Shown: positions 41,147-49,820, counted from the stretch's first letter. The stretch: 64,000 nucleotides of DNA from Microlunatus endophyticus (GCF_014646195.1 NZ_BMMZ01000008.1:124001-188000), one strand, 5' to 3'. Notes: generated by a model from the sequence alone, not told the origin. A program made the numbers and translations.

Positions 41147-42316
41147 CTATTCCGGTGCTTCGGAACTCAAGACCACCCCGTGTTCGTGGACTGGTGACAT
41201 CGATTCCATTCGCCACCCTGGACCCGTGACGGTGAGAGCAGAGCCGTCGTACGACTCGGGTGCGGGTAGTCCGATCCAGGACCAGTTCGCGGTCACGATG
41301 GCGCCGTCCTCGACGATCAGGCGTAGATCATCGGTGTGGACGGAGAGGATCCGGTAGAAGGTGCCGAGATCCCAGTGCCGGACCTCACGCGGGTCGAAGG
41401 TGACGCTCCCAGGGTTGGGAATCCAGAGCATTGTCGCGAACCGGTCGCGCAGCACCCGATCCTCGATCGACCACGCGACATGCGCTGACTCCTCGGCATG
41501 CAAAGTCTCGGCATAGCCGTACGCATCCAGCAGATCCGCGGCACCTGACTCGGTGGGCGGTACGGCACTGTTGATCATGGAACTGAGTGACCCGGCCGCT
41601 CGAAGACCGAGCCGCCAGCCCGGATCGAAATGATCGAGGACATAGCCGAGCACCGGTCCGGTCGTGTAGCACAGACTCCGGAACCAGGATCCGCCCCGAG
41701 GTCCGCTGCGTGCCAGGTCGGCGACCTCGCCCGTCGGCGTACGGTCCCAGCGGAGTGCGCTGTACTCGGGGATTCCTTCCCACAGGTCGAAGTAGTCCTG
41801 CCGCTCTCGCTCGGCATCCGACAGTTGATCAAGTCTCCAGTCCCGGATGGACCGGGCCCCACGACCGACCGCCGGATCTCCGGTCTCCAGATAGGAGCCC
41901 CAGGCCCGCAGTTCGGTGATCACCGCCGCACGACCGACCGGCTGAGACAACGACGTGTCACCACCTCCAGCCGGCGTCACCCACCCCCACTCCGGCTGCC
42001 AGAAGGCGTGGAACGCTTCGTGCAGCAGCAGCGGCACGGTGGGAAGATCAGTTCCGAGCTCGATCATCGCCCAGTCCCGGCCGTGCCACTCGACCGCGGT
42101 GTTGGCGACGGCTGCATGGGGATCGGCGTCGTGGGCCCACATCCGGCCGGAAGCAGTGGCTCCCCCCTCGGGCTCCGTCAGCCACCAGACGTCCTCATCG
42201 ACGAGGATCCACCGTGGTGCGGGCTGGTGGCCCCACAGCCGGCCGTCGTCCGCGCGCAGCCGGGTGCATGCTTGGTCGACGATCGCCGTCAGATCAGTGG
42301 GCGACCAGCGCGCCAT
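41147..42316 (-). CDS. uncharacterised HExxH protein, putative zinc metallopeptidase
   Basis: A 389-residue protein outside any family I can name. PLLLHEAFHAFWQPEW contains His99-Glu100-x-x-His103, and LWEGIPEYSALRW (Glu180, Glu184) follows 80 residues later, a spacing compatible with a gluzincin-type third zinc ligand. The N-terminus ARWSPTDLTAIVDQACTRL and the tail (DLRLIVEDGAIVTANWSWIG, LTVTGPGWRM) are ordinary globular sequence. There is no signal peptide, so it is cytoplasmic. It starts 6 bases after the VOC gene stop, forming an operon. Its 3' end runs into the epoxide hydrolase remnant. Confidence 0.65.
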   Translation of the reverse strand: MARWSPTDLTAIVDQACTRLRADDGRLWGHQPAPRWILVDEDVWWLTEPEGGATASGRMWAHDADPHAAVANTAVEWHGRDWAMIELGTDLPTVPLLLHEAFHAFWQPEWGWVTPAGGGDTSLSQPVGRAAVITELRAWGSYLETGDPAVGRGARSIRDWRLDQLSDAERERQDYFDLWEGIPEYSALRWDRTPTGEVADLARSGPRGGSWFRSLCYTTGPVLGYVLDHFDPGWRLGLRAAGSLSSMINSAVPPTESGAADLLDAYGYAETLHAEESAHVAWSIEDRVLRDRFATMLWIPNPGSVTFDPREVRHWDLGTFYRILSVHTDDLRLIVEDGAIVTANWSWIGLPAPESYDGSALTVTGPGWRMESMSPVHEHGVVLSSEAPE

Positions 42317-42322
42317 CGAGTG

Positions 42323-42691
42323 CTACTTCGTCGGCTCGGAGTCGACGGGCCGGGTGAGATCGACGATCGGGCCACCCTCGACCCGCACCCACGCCGATTC
42401 CATCCCGAAGTCCATCACCGTCGGTTCCCGGAGGATCTCAGCGCCCGCCGCACGTGCGCCCGCGGCTGCCGCGGACACATCGTCGACCCAGCAGTGGATG
42501 ATCACACCCTGCTGGGACTCGGCCGCCGGCTCACCTGGTTCATTCAGCCACAGCAGCGCTCCGTCGCCAGCCTTCACCTCGGCGAAGGCGCCGTAGTCCT
42601 GGCTGACCTCCCAGCCGAGGGCAGCGGCGAGCCGCCCTGCCACCGCACTCGGCTCCTCGACGATCAGGGTCACCGCGTTGATCGAGCTCAT
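42323..42691 (-). CDS. VOC (glyoxalase/bleomycin resistance) family protein
   Basis: A 122-residue protein with the paired beta-alpha-beta-beta-beta units of the vicinal oxygen chelate fold: NAVTLIVEEPSAVAGRLAAA, GWEVSQDYGAFAEVKAGD, then VIIHCWVDDVSAAAAGARAA and ILREPTVMDFGMESAWVRVE. It may be a lyase, dioxygenase or binding protein; no catalytic set is clear enough to choose. I start at the ATG at 42691 (MSSINAV) rather than 19 codons upstream because the extension is not family-like. It is co-transcribed with the HExxH protein gene. Confidence 0.8.
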   Translation of the reverse strand: MSSINAVTLIVEEPSAVAGRLAAALGWEVSQDYGAFAEVKAGDGALLWLNEPGEPAAESQQGVIIHCWVDDVSAAAAGARAAGAEILREPTVMDFGMESAWVRVEGGPIVDLTRPVDSEPTK

Positions 42692-42752
42692 GGCTGCATC
42701 ATCGCAGCACCTGGTCAAGCCGGGCGCGGGTCGATTGGTCTCGTGCACAATC

Positions 42753-42837
42753 GCGGTCCAGATCGCTGATCAGGCCGGTTCGGACACCTGGGCGCGATCT
42801 GGACCGCAGGAATGCACGTTCCTGGTCGTGCATTCCT
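42753..42837. repeat. two adjacent perfect inverted repeats in a divergent intergenic region
   Basis: GCGGTCCAGATCGC (42753-42766) pairs with GCGATCTGGACCGC (42794-42807) across 27 bases. Immediately after it, AGGAATGCACG (42808-42818) pairs with CGTGCATTCCT (42827-42837) across 8 bases. The flanking genes diverge, so these are not simple terminators; an operator pair, small RNA or mobile palindrome is possible. Confidence 0.7.
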
Positions 42838-42946
42838 GCCGTCCAGTCGCGCGAACCCTGCGGACCGGGGCCGGTTCGTCCCGACGAGGCGGCAGATGTT
42901 CACGGTCGGTCGCGGTGGACCGGCGGCTGACACAGGGAAGCCGAGC

Positions 42947-42952
42947 TACAGT
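42947..42952 (+). promoter_or_regulatory. -10 hexamer of leaderless map
   Basis: TACAGT lies six bases before the GTG at 42959 and supports that start over upstream in-frame codons. Confidence 0.45.
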
Positions 42953-42958
42953 GCCGGG

Positions 42959-43726
42959 GTGATCGAATACCGGACTCCGGCCGAGCTGGAGGAGATGCGC
43001 CCCGCCGGCCGCTTCGTGGCCGACGTCCTGACCGCGCTCGCAGACGAGGCGAAGGTGGGCAGCAATCTGCTCGACCTGGACGCCCTGGCGCACGACATGA
43101 TCAAGAAGCGTGGAGCCGAGTCCTGCTACATCGACTACCACCCGTCCTTCGGCGCGATGCCCTTCGGCAAGGTGCTGTGCATCTCGGTCAACGACGCCGT
43201 GCTACACGGGCTGCCCCACGACTACGACCTCGCCGACGGCGATCTGGTCAGCTTCGACTTCGCCGCCTCGGTGGACGGCTGGGTTGCCGACTCGGCGCTG
43301 ACGGTGATCGTCGGCGAACCCCGGCCCGCCGACCAGCGACTGATCGAGATCACCAACGAGGCGCTCGCCGCCGGGATCGCCCAGGCCCGCTCCGGCAACC
43401 GGCTCGGTGACGTGTCGGCCGCGATCGGGGCGGTGGCCAAGCAGAACCGTCTCAAGGTCAATCTCGAGTTCGGCGGCCACGGCGTCGGTCACACCATGCA
43501 CGGTGATCCGCATGTGCCCAACAACGGGCGCCGCGGGAAGGGCCTGCCGCTGCGCCCCGGGCTGGTGCTGGCGGTCGAACCGTGGTTCCTGCACACCACC
43601 GATCGGATCTACACCGATCCGGACGGCTGGACGCTGCGCAGCGTCGACGGTTCCCGCGGTGCCCACGCCGAGCACACGGTAGCGATCACCGAGAGCGACC
43701 CGATCATCCTCACCGCCCGGGACTGA
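42959..43726 (+). CDS. map: type I methionine aminopeptidase
   Basis: A 255-residue pita-bread metalloprotease that removes N-terminal Met from nascent proteins. AELEEMRPAGRFVADVLTAL opens the fold, and SFGAMPFGKVLCISVNDAVL with HGLP binds substrate. The metal ligands are the Asp residues in SFDFAASVDGWVADSALTV, His in GGHGVGHTMHGDPHVPN, Glu in VLAVEPWF and the last Glu in GAHAEHTVAIT. I start at the GTG at 42959. It may be one of two Met aminopeptidases, since it is far from ribosomal genes. The 3' end overlaps cydC by 17 bases. Confidence 0.95.
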   Translation: MIEYRTPAELEEMRPAGRFVADVLTALADEAKVGSNLLDLDALAHDMIKKRGAESCYIDYHPSFGAMPFGKVLCISVNDAVLHGLPHDYDLADGDLVSFDFAASVDGWVADSALTVIVGEPRPADQRLIEITNEALAAGIAQARSGNRLGDVSAAIGAVAKQNRLKVNLEFGGHGVGHTMHGDPHVPNNGRRGKGLPLRPGLVLAVEPWFLHTTDRIYTDPDGWTLRSVDGSRGAHAEHTVAITESDPIILTARD

Positions 43727-45311
43727 CGAGCCGTTCCGCCGGTTCCAGGCGAACCACCCGATCGCAGCTGTCCATCACCCGCGGGTCGTGGGTGATCACC
43801 AGGACCGCGGCATCCTCGTCCAGGCGCCGGATGATCTGCAGTACATGATCGGCTGTGTCCCGGTCCAGATGCTCGGTCGGCTCGTCCAGGATCAGCAGAT
43901 CATGGTCACCGTCCACCAGCCTGGCCACTGCGAGCCGGGAGATCGCCAGCCGTCGCGCTTCACCGCCCGAGACCGCGGCCCCGAACTCGCCGACCAGACG
44001 GTCCGCCCCGAAATCAAGATCAACCGAACTGAGCGCCCGGCGTACCTGGTCGTCATCGGCACCACGGGCGCCGATCCGTACGTTCTCGGCGACGGTGGTG
44101 TCGAACACGTGCGCATCCTGGGCCAGATAGCCGACCCGGTCCGCGATCGCGATCGTCCCGGCCAGCGGTGGGACGGATCCCATCAGAGTCTCGGCGATCG
44201 TCGACTTGCCGATTCCGCTCGGGCCGACCAATGCCACCCGCTCGCCCGGCCGGAGCTCCAGGTCCAGGCCGGTGATCAGCGGCCTGCCTCCGGGCCAGCC
44301 GACCGCCAATCCGTAGGCCGCCAGTGGGACTCCCGGTGCGGCGGGGTTCCGGGCTGTGGCTTGACCGGCGGAAGGCTTGATCAACTCAGCCACCCGCCGC
44401 AGAGCGGACGCTGTACGCCGCCAGGTGAGCGCCGCCGCGGGCAGTGCCGAGACCACTTCGTGCAACGCGAGGGGAGTCAGGGCAAGCACCGCCAGGAACA
44501 CCGGATCCAGCGAACCGGCCGCGACCGCCCTACTGCCGACGATCAAGGACCCGACGATCACCGCACCGGTGCAGATCCATTGCAGACCGACCATCAGCCC
44601 GGCGGTCCAGGCGGTGCCACGCTCGGCGACGGCGAGGTCGGCATCGACACCGGCCAGCCGGCCGAGAGCGGCGCGGTCCGCGCCGTAGGCGACCAGGTCC
44701 TCTCTGGTCCTGCCGACCTCGGCCAGTTCGTCGGCCAGCCGGGACCGCAGCCCGACGAGGCGATCGGCCGAACGCCCGGCCAGCCGTCCGGCCCACCACG
44801 GCAGTATGACCGCCGCGACGAACGAGCCGGCCAGCAGCAGGATTCCGGCGGCGGGCGCGATCGCAGACAGCGCGACGCCGGCGGCGATGATCACGAACGC
44901 CGTAGAGACGACCGGGACGATCACCCGGACCACCAGGTCACCCAGCGCGTCCAGATCGGCGGTCACCCGGCTGAGCAGATCACCGCTACCGTGCAGCGGA
45001 CGGCCATCGGTGAGTTGCCGGTAGGCGCGGACCCGGACCTTCGCCTGCAGATCCAGGGCGATGTCGTGCCCGGCCAGCCGCTCCCAGTAGCGGAACACCC
45101 CGCGGGCCAGACCGAGCGTCCGGACACCGACGATCGCGACCATCAGGTAGAGCACCGGGGGATGCTGTGCGGCCCGGGACAGCAGCCATCCGGAGACCGC
45201 CATCAGTCCCACCGCCGATACTTGCGCGATCACGCCCCAGGAGATCGGGCGCAGCAGGGCGATCAAGGAACGCCGCGGCGTACTGCTGAGTCTCAGCAGC
45301 GTCGTGATCAT
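43710..45311 (-). CDS. cydC: thiol reductant ABC exporter subunit CydC
   Basis: A 533-residue half-transporter. An N-terminal six-helix ABC membrane domain (LIALLRPISWGVIAQVSAVG onward) is followed by a nucleotide-binding domain with Walker A GPSGIGKST, signature VSGGEARR and Walker B LLILDEPTEHLD. With CydD it exports glutathione, cysteine or related thiols needed to assemble cytochrome bd. The ATG at 45309-45311 overlaps the cydD stop (ATGA), so translation is coupled. It is the last gene of the cydABDC operon. Confidence 0.95.
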   Translation of the reverse strand: MITTLLRLSSTPRRSLIALLRPISWGVIAQVSAVGLMAVSGWLLSRAAQHPPVLYLMVAIVGVRTLGLARGVFRYWERLAGHDIALDLQAKVRVRAYRQLTDGRPLHGSGDLLSRVTADLDALGDLVVRVIVPVVSTAFVIIAAGVALSAIAPAAGILLLAGSFVAAVILPWWAGRLAGRSADRLVGLRSRLADELAEVGRTREDLVAYGADRAALGRLAGVDADLAVAERGTAWTAGLMVGLQWICTGAVIVGSLIVGSRAVAAGSLDPVFLAVLALTPLALHEVVSALPAAALTWRRTASALRRVAELIKPSAGQATARNPAAPGVPLAAYGLAVGWPGGRPLITGLDLELRPGERVALVGPSGIGKSTIAETLMGSVPPLAGTIAIADRVGYLAQDAHVFDTTVAENVRIGARGADDDQVRRALSSVDLDFGADRLVGEFGAAVSGGEARRLAISRLAVARLVDGDHDLLILDEPTEHLDRDTADHVLQIIRRLDEDAAVLVITHDPRVMDSCDRVVRLEPAERLVSPGR

Positions 45312-47071
45312 GACCGGGTTCCGATCCCGATCACCCGATCGGCGGCGGCCAGCACCGCCGGTCGATGGGATACGACGATCGCCGTGACGCCGAGTTCCTT
45401 GATCGCCGCGATGGCGTCCAACTCGGTCTCCTCGTCGAGCCCGGCGGTCGGCTCGTCGAGCAGCATCAGCCGTCCGGTCCCGTACCGGACCCGTAACCAC
45501 GCCCGGGCCAACGCGACCCGGCGCAGCTCGCCGGCCGACAGCCCCAGACCCTCGTCCACCGCCCGGTCCGGGTCGAGGGTGACGCCGGCAGCGAACAGAG
45601 CGTGCGCCACCTCCGCATCGGAGGCGTCCGCCCGTCCCAGGCGGACGTTGTCCGCGACGGTCCCGCGGATCAGCGTCGGGTCCTGGCCCACCCAGGCAAC
45701 GGCGTCCTGGAGCGCTGCCTGGTCGATCTCGCAGAGATCGGTGCCGTTGATCAGGATCCGACCGGCCGCGGGCCGCGTCCAGCCGGTGATCATCCGCAGC
45801 AGCGTCGACTTGCCCCCGCCGCTGGGACCCCGGAGTGCCGTGACGCTGCCGACCGGAGCCAGGAAGTCAACCTCATCGAGCGCCGGCACCGACTGTCCCG
45901 GATAGCGGTAGCCGACACCGTGCACGCTGACCTCCAACGGACCCTCCGGGAGCGGCCGGTTGCGGCGGGTCCCATCACAGGGTTGCTGCTCGATCAGGTC
46001 CAGAGCAGCTCGCGCGGCCGCGGCGCCGGTCGCTGCATCGTGATAGTGCACTCCGACTTTGCGCAGCGGCAGGTACGCCTCGGGCGCAAGGATCAGGACG
46101 AACAGCGATGTGGTCAGATCGACGTGACCGGCGATCACCCGAAGCCCGATCACCACCGCAACAATGGCAACCGACAGGGTGGCCAACAGTTCGAGCACCA
46201 GCGCCGACAGCAATGCGACCCGGAGCGTGGCCATCGTCTCGACCCGATTGGCCTCGCCGGACCGGCGCAGGCCTTCGGCCTGCCCCTTGGCCCGGCCGAA
46301 GGCGCGCAACGTCGGCAGGCCGGCGACCAGGTCGACGAAGTGGTGCGCGAGTCGCGCCTGAACCCGCCAGCGCCGCCCGGTGATCTTCTCCGTGGCCCAG
46401 CCGACCAGCGCCATGAAGACCGGGATCAGCGGCAGCGTGCTCACGATGATCACCGCACTGAGCAGGTCCCTGACACCGACAGCCACGACGATCACCGCGG
46501 GTACGGCTACGGACAACACCAGTTGAGGAAGGTATCGGGCGAAGTAGCCGTCAAGATCATCAAGTCCGGTGGTCATCAACGTGATCACCGTGCCCCGGTC
46601 CGGCTGGTCCCGGCCCGGGCGTAGGTAGGCCTGGGCGACCTCGCGCCGCAGCTGCGACTTGACCGCAGCCGAGGTCCGGACCGCGACCAGATCACCGAGC
46701 CAGGACAGCAGACCGCGGACGACGAACGCTCCGGCCAACCACGGTGTGACCGCGAGGATCGGTGCCACGCTGCGCTGGTCGAAGGCGGCACCGACGCCGT
46801 ACGCGATGCACCAGGCGATCGCCACGATGCTGACCGCGGTCAGGGTGCCGATCACCGAGGTCGTCACCAGGTGCCAACGGACGGCGGCGGCACGGCGGAC
46901 CAGACGGGGATCCAGCGCTCCGCTCCGCCTGGTGCCCGAGTCGCCCTTGTCTGTCCCTGAGCCTGCCGACGGGTCGGCTTCGCGCCCTTTGACAAGCGCA
47001 GGGCCCTTCGGGTCGCCAAGCGCAGGGCTCTTCGGGTCGCCAAGTTCAGGGATGTTCTCCCGGATCGCCAT
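45308..47071 (-). CDS. cydD: thiol reductant ABC exporter subunit CydD
   Basis: A 587-residue half-transporter. The membrane domain starts near residue 60 (VRWHLVTTSVIGTLTAVSIV). The nucleotide-binding domain has Walker A GPSGGGKST, signature LSAGELRRVALARA and Walker B LMLLDEPTAGLD. The first 50 or so residues (PELGDPKSPALGDPKGPALV and on) are low-complexity and are translated from tandem copies of a dispersed genomic repeat, an unusual N-terminal extension. It lies 6 bases after cydB and is coupled to cydC. It is needed for cytochrome bd maturation. Confidence 0.94.
   Translation of the reverse strand: MAIRENIPELGDPKSPALGDPKGPALVKGREADPSAGSGTDKGDSGTRRSGALDPRLVRRAAAVRWHLVTTSVIGTLTAVSIVAIAWCIAYGVGAAFDQRSVAPILAVTPWLAGAFVVRGLLSWLGDLVAVRTSAAVKSQLRREVAQAYLRPGRDQPDRGTVITLMTTGLDDLDGYFARYLPQLVLSVAVPAVIVVAVGVRDLLSAVIIVSTLPLIPVFMALVGWATEKITGRRWRVQARLAHHFVDLVAGLPTLRAFGRAKGQAEGLRRSGEANRVETMATLRVALLSALVLELLATLSVAIVAVVIGLRVIAGHVDLTTSLFVLILAPEAYLPLRKVGVHYHDAATGAAAARAALDLIEQQPCDGTRRNRPLPEGPLEVSVHGVGYRYPGQSVPALDEVDFLAPVGSVTALRGPSGGGKSTLLRMITGWTRPAAGRILINGTDLCEIDQAALQDAVAWVGQDPTLIRGTVADNVRLGRADASDAEVAHALFAAGVTLDPDRAVDEGLGLSAGELRRVALARAWLRVRYGTGRLMLLDEPTAGLDEETELDAIAAIKELGVTAIVVSHRPAVLAAADRVIGIGTRS
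46954..47051. repeat. dispersed repeat cluster inside the 5' end of cydD
   Basis: Degenerate copies of the CTTCGACAGGCTCAG-type repeat lie within the coding sequence: CCCTGAGCCTGCCGACGGG, CCCTTTGACAAGCGCAGGG, then CTTCGGGTCGCCAAGCGCAG and CTTCGGGTCGCCAAGTTCAG in tandem. They keep the frame open and encode most of the CydD N-terminal extension. Confidence 0.65.
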
Positions 47072-47077
47072 GATCGG

Positions 47078-48124
47078 CTACTTCGCCGGCGCGGCGGTGA
47101 CGGGCCGGGCGGCCGCTGCATCCACGTCGAGCGGAGGCAGCGTGATCCGCTTGCGGAAGATCCAGTAGCTCCAGGCCTGGTAGGCGAGGATGATCGGCAC
47201 CAGGATCACCGCCGACCAGGTCATGATCGTCAGGGTGTAGTGGCTGGCCGATGAGTTGTGGATCGTCAGGCTGTAGGCGGGATTGGTGGTGCTGGGGAAG
47301 AGCCGCGGATACAGCGAGCTGAACAGCGTCACCACGGCCGCGGTCACCGTGACCGCCGTCCCGATGAATGACCAGCCGTCCCGGTTGAGCAGATGCATCC
47401 CGAGGCCGAACACCAACGCCAACGCGGTGATCACCGAGAAGATCAGCACCAGGGCGTTGTTGTTGATCCCGTCCAGCAGATTCAGCCAGACCAGGAAGAC
47501 GATCGCCAGCACGGCGGTGATCGCCCCGGCGATGGTCGCCACCCGCTTGGCCCGTAGCCGCAGGTCGTCGGTCGTCTTCAGTGCCAGGAAGACCGCGCCG
47601 TGGGTGATGAACAGGGACAGCGTGACCAGGCCGGCCAGCAGGGCGAACGGATTCAGCAGCGTCAGCAACGATCCGGTGAATTCGTGATCGGCATCGATCG
47701 GCAGCCCGCGGACGATGTTGCCGAACGCGACTCCCCACAACAGCGCGGGTAGGAACGACCCGACGATGATGCACAGGTCCCAGTTCCGCCGCCAGGCCGG
47801 TGTGTCGTGATGCTCCCGGTACTCGAAGGCGACGTTGCGGATGATCAATCCGAAGAGGATGGCCAGCAACGGGAGATAGAAGGTGCTGAAGGTGGTCGCG
47901 TACCACCCGGGAAAGGCAGCGAACATCGCACCGCCGGCGGTGATCACCCAGACCTCGTTGCCGTCCCAGATCGGGGTGATCGTGGACAGGATCGCATGGC
48001 GTTCGCGTTCCTTCCGGCCGATCAGCGCCAAGCAGAGCCCGACACCGAAGTCGAAACCCTCAAGGGTCAGATAGCCGCACCAGAGCACGATCTGGAGCAG
48101 GAACCAGAGTGTAGGCAAAGACAT
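47078..48124 (-). CDS. cydB: cytochrome bd ubiquinol oxidase subunit II
   Basis: A 348-residue membrane protein with about nine helices. The start MSLPTLWFLLQIVLWCGYLT then EGFDFGVGL is the family hallmark, and IWDGNEVWVITAGGAMFAAF follows in the second helix. It forms the quinol oxidase with CydA, reducing oxygen to water with high affinity in the cytoplasmic membrane. It lies 18 bases after cydA and 6 before cydD in one operon. Confidence 0.96.
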   Translation of the reverse strand: MSLPTLWFLLQIVLWCGYLTLEGFDFGVGLCLALIGRKERERHAILSTITPIWDGNEVWVITAGGAMFAAFPGWYATTFSTFYLPLLAILFGLIIRNVAFEYREHHDTPAWRRNWDLCIIVGSFLPALLWGVAFGNIVRGLPIDADHEFTGSLLTLLNPFALLAGLVTLSLFITHGAVFLALKTTDDLRLRAKRVATIAGAITAVLAIVFLVWLNLLDGINNNALVLIFSVITALALVFGLGMHLLNRDGWSFIGTAVTVTAAVVTLFSSLYPRLFPSTTNPAYSLTIHNSSASHYTLTIMTWSAVILVPIILAYQAWSYWIFRKRITLPPLDVDAAAARPVTAAPAK

Positions 48125-48142
48125 GATCGTTTCTGCTCGCTC

Positions 48143-49636
48143 TCAGAACGCGTACGACAACGGTTTGTCGCCGGTGTCGGGCTCGGGTTCGGCGTTCAGG
48201 TCGGGGAGGCCGTCCTTAACGGTGTGGATGAACAGGCGCAGGCCGACCACGGCCATCACCCCGTACACCAGGGTGAAGACGGACAAGGAGATCCAGACCT
48301 CGGCCGGGGTGAGGTTGGTCGACACTCCGGACGCTGTCGGCAAGAGGCCGAACACAAGCCAGGGTTGTCGGCCCATCTCGGTGAAGATCCAGCCGAACGA
48401 GTTGCCGAACAGGGGCAGGAACGGCAGCAGGATCGGCGCGAATCTCCAGACGACTCCCCAGAATCCCCGGGTCGACGGATCCCGCCCCTTCCTGGTCAGC
48501 CACAGGATCAGCGCGCCACCGACGAAGGCCACGATGCCCAGGCCCATCATGATCCGGAAGGACCAATAGGTGACCGGGATGATCGGCGCATAGTCACCGG
48601 GCCCGAACTGTTGGTTGTACTTGGCTTGCAGATTGTTGATCCCCAGCACCTCGTCGTGGAAGTTGCCGTGGGCCAGGAAGCTCAGCAGTCCAGGGATCCG
48701 GATCGACCAGACCTCGGACTTGCCGTCCAGCGAGCCGATCGTGAAGATCGAGAACGCGGCCGGTTGTTCGGTGTAGTAGAGCGCCTCGGCGGCCGCCATC
48801 TTCATCGGCTGGACCGAGGTCATCACCTTGCCCTGGGTGTCGCCGGAGATGAACGTCCCAGCGCCGGAGATCAGCAACGCGACCGCGCCGACACGCAGCG
48901 CCGTACGGAAGGTCGAGCGGTCCTCACTGACGGCGCTATCGCGGACGTAGTCGCTCGCGGGATCGCTGGCCGACACCAGAGCAGCCTCGGCGGCCCGGTC
49001 GGCGCGGGCGATCCGGACCAGGTGCCAGGCCGCGACCGCGATCACGATCGCCGCTCCGACCATGTAGCAGGCGAAGATCTGGTGCGGCATCGTAGCCAGC
49101 AGCACCGGATTGGTCAGCACCGCACCGAAGTTGGTCAACTCAGCACGGTTGAGTTGGTGGTTGATCGTGTAGCCGACCGGATGCTGCATCCAGGAGTTGG
49201 CCGCCAGGATCCACCAGGCGCTCAGCACGGTGGCGACCGCGACGATCCAGATGCAGGCCAGGTGCACCTTCCTGGGAAGTTTGTCCCAGCCGAAGATCCA
49301 CAGTCCGAGGAAGGTCGACTCCAGGAAGAAGGCGAGCAGGCCCTCCAGCGCCAGCGGGGCGCCGAAGATGTCGCCGACGAAGCGGGAGAACTGGCTCCAG
49401 TTCATGCCGAACTGGAATTCCTGGACGATGCCGGTGACGACGCCGACAGCGAAGTTGATCAAGAAGAGCTTGCCGTAGAGGCGGGTGAGCCGCAGGTAGC
49501 GGTCCTTGCCGGTCCGGACCCACGCGGTCTGGAACCCTGCGACCAGGCCGGACAGTCCGATGCTGGTCGGCACGAAGAAGAAGTGATAAACGGTGGTGAT
49601 CCCGAACTGGAATCGGGACAACAGCTCGGTGTCCAT
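48143..49636 (-). CDS. cydA: cytochrome bd ubiquinol oxidase subunit I
   Basis: A 497-residue haem protein. Haem ligands are His18 (TTVYHFFFVPTSIG), His185 (TMPHQIFACYM) and Met363 or Met364 (SFRIMMGLG), equivalent to His19, His186 and Met393 of the E. coli enzyme. The shorter distance to Met shows a short Q-loop type. The quinol loop begins VQPMKMAAAEALYYTEQPAA. It is the first gene of cydABDC. TAGCGT lies seven bases before the ATG, so the operon mRNA seems leaderless. It is divergent from blaI, whose operator array lies about 125 bases upstream. Confidence 0.96.
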   Translation of the reverse strand: MDTELLSRFQFGITTVYHFFFVPTSIGLSGLVAGFQTAWVRTGKDRYLRLTRLYGKLFLINFAVGVVTGIVQEFQFGMNWSQFSRFVGDIFGAPLALEGLLAFFLESTFLGLWIFGWDKLPRKVHLACIWIVAVATVLSAWWILAANSWMQHPVGYTINHQLNRAELTNFGAVLTNPVLLATMPHQIFACYMVGAAIVIAVAAWHLVRIARADRAAEAALVSASDPASDYVRDSAVSEDRSTFRTALRVGAVALLISGAGTFISGDTQGKVMTSVQPMKMAAAEALYYTEQPAAFSIFTIGSLDGKSEVWSIRIPGLLSFLAHGNFHDEVLGINNLQAKYNQQFGPGDYAPIIPVTYWSFRIMMGLGIVAFVGGALILWLTRKGRDPSTRGFWGVVWRFAPILLPFLPLFGNSFGWIFTEMGRQPWLVFGLLPTASGVSTNLTPAEVWISLSVFTLVYGVMAVVGLRLFIHTVKDGLPDLNAEPEPDTGDKPLSYAF

Positions 49637-49643
49637 ATTCGCG

Positions 49644-49649
49644 ACGCTA
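49644..49649 (-). promoter_or_regulatory. -10 hexamer of leaderless cydA
   Basis: TAGCGT on the minus strand ends seven bases before the cydA ATG at 49636, and no ribosome binding site is present. Confidence 0.5.
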
Positions 49650-49759
49650 ACGACTTCTGTTGACGGTGTACATGGGCCGAGACGCTATTGACGTTGAGCT
49701 GGATCCGGATGGGCCAAAAGTCAGGGGTCCGGTGGGACGTGTGGACATATCCCGTAAAC

Positions 49760-49808
49760 TACTACGCGACGTAGTACGACTCAAGGTAGTACGCGTTTCG
49801 GTAGTACG
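49760..49808 (+). promoter_or_regulatory. BlaI operator array
   Basis: TACTACG, CGA, CGTAGTA (49760-49776) is a perfect palindrome of the TACTAC type bound by BlaI/MecI repressors. GTAGTACG then repeats at 49771, 49786 and 49801, exactly 15 bases apart, up to the -10 hexamer. Bound repressor would block the blaI promoter. Confidence 0.8.
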
Positions 49809-49814
49809 ACTGGC

Positions 49815-49820
49815 TAGAAT
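49815..49820 (+). promoter_or_regulatory. -10 hexamer of leaderless blaI
   Basis: TAGAAT lies six bases before the GTG at 49827, directly downstream of the GTAGTACG array. Confidence 0.55.

Noticed and set aside
42812..42958. Longer start of the methionine aminopeptidase
   Set aside because: The upstream codons cover the tandem hairpins and the -10 hexamer, and the family fold starts at IEYRTPAELEEM.
47807..49663. A 618-codon plus-strand open frame opposite cydB and cydA
   Set aside because: It is the mirror of two certain genes in high-GC DNA and its translation is Asp/Arg/Gln-rich without any family resemblance.
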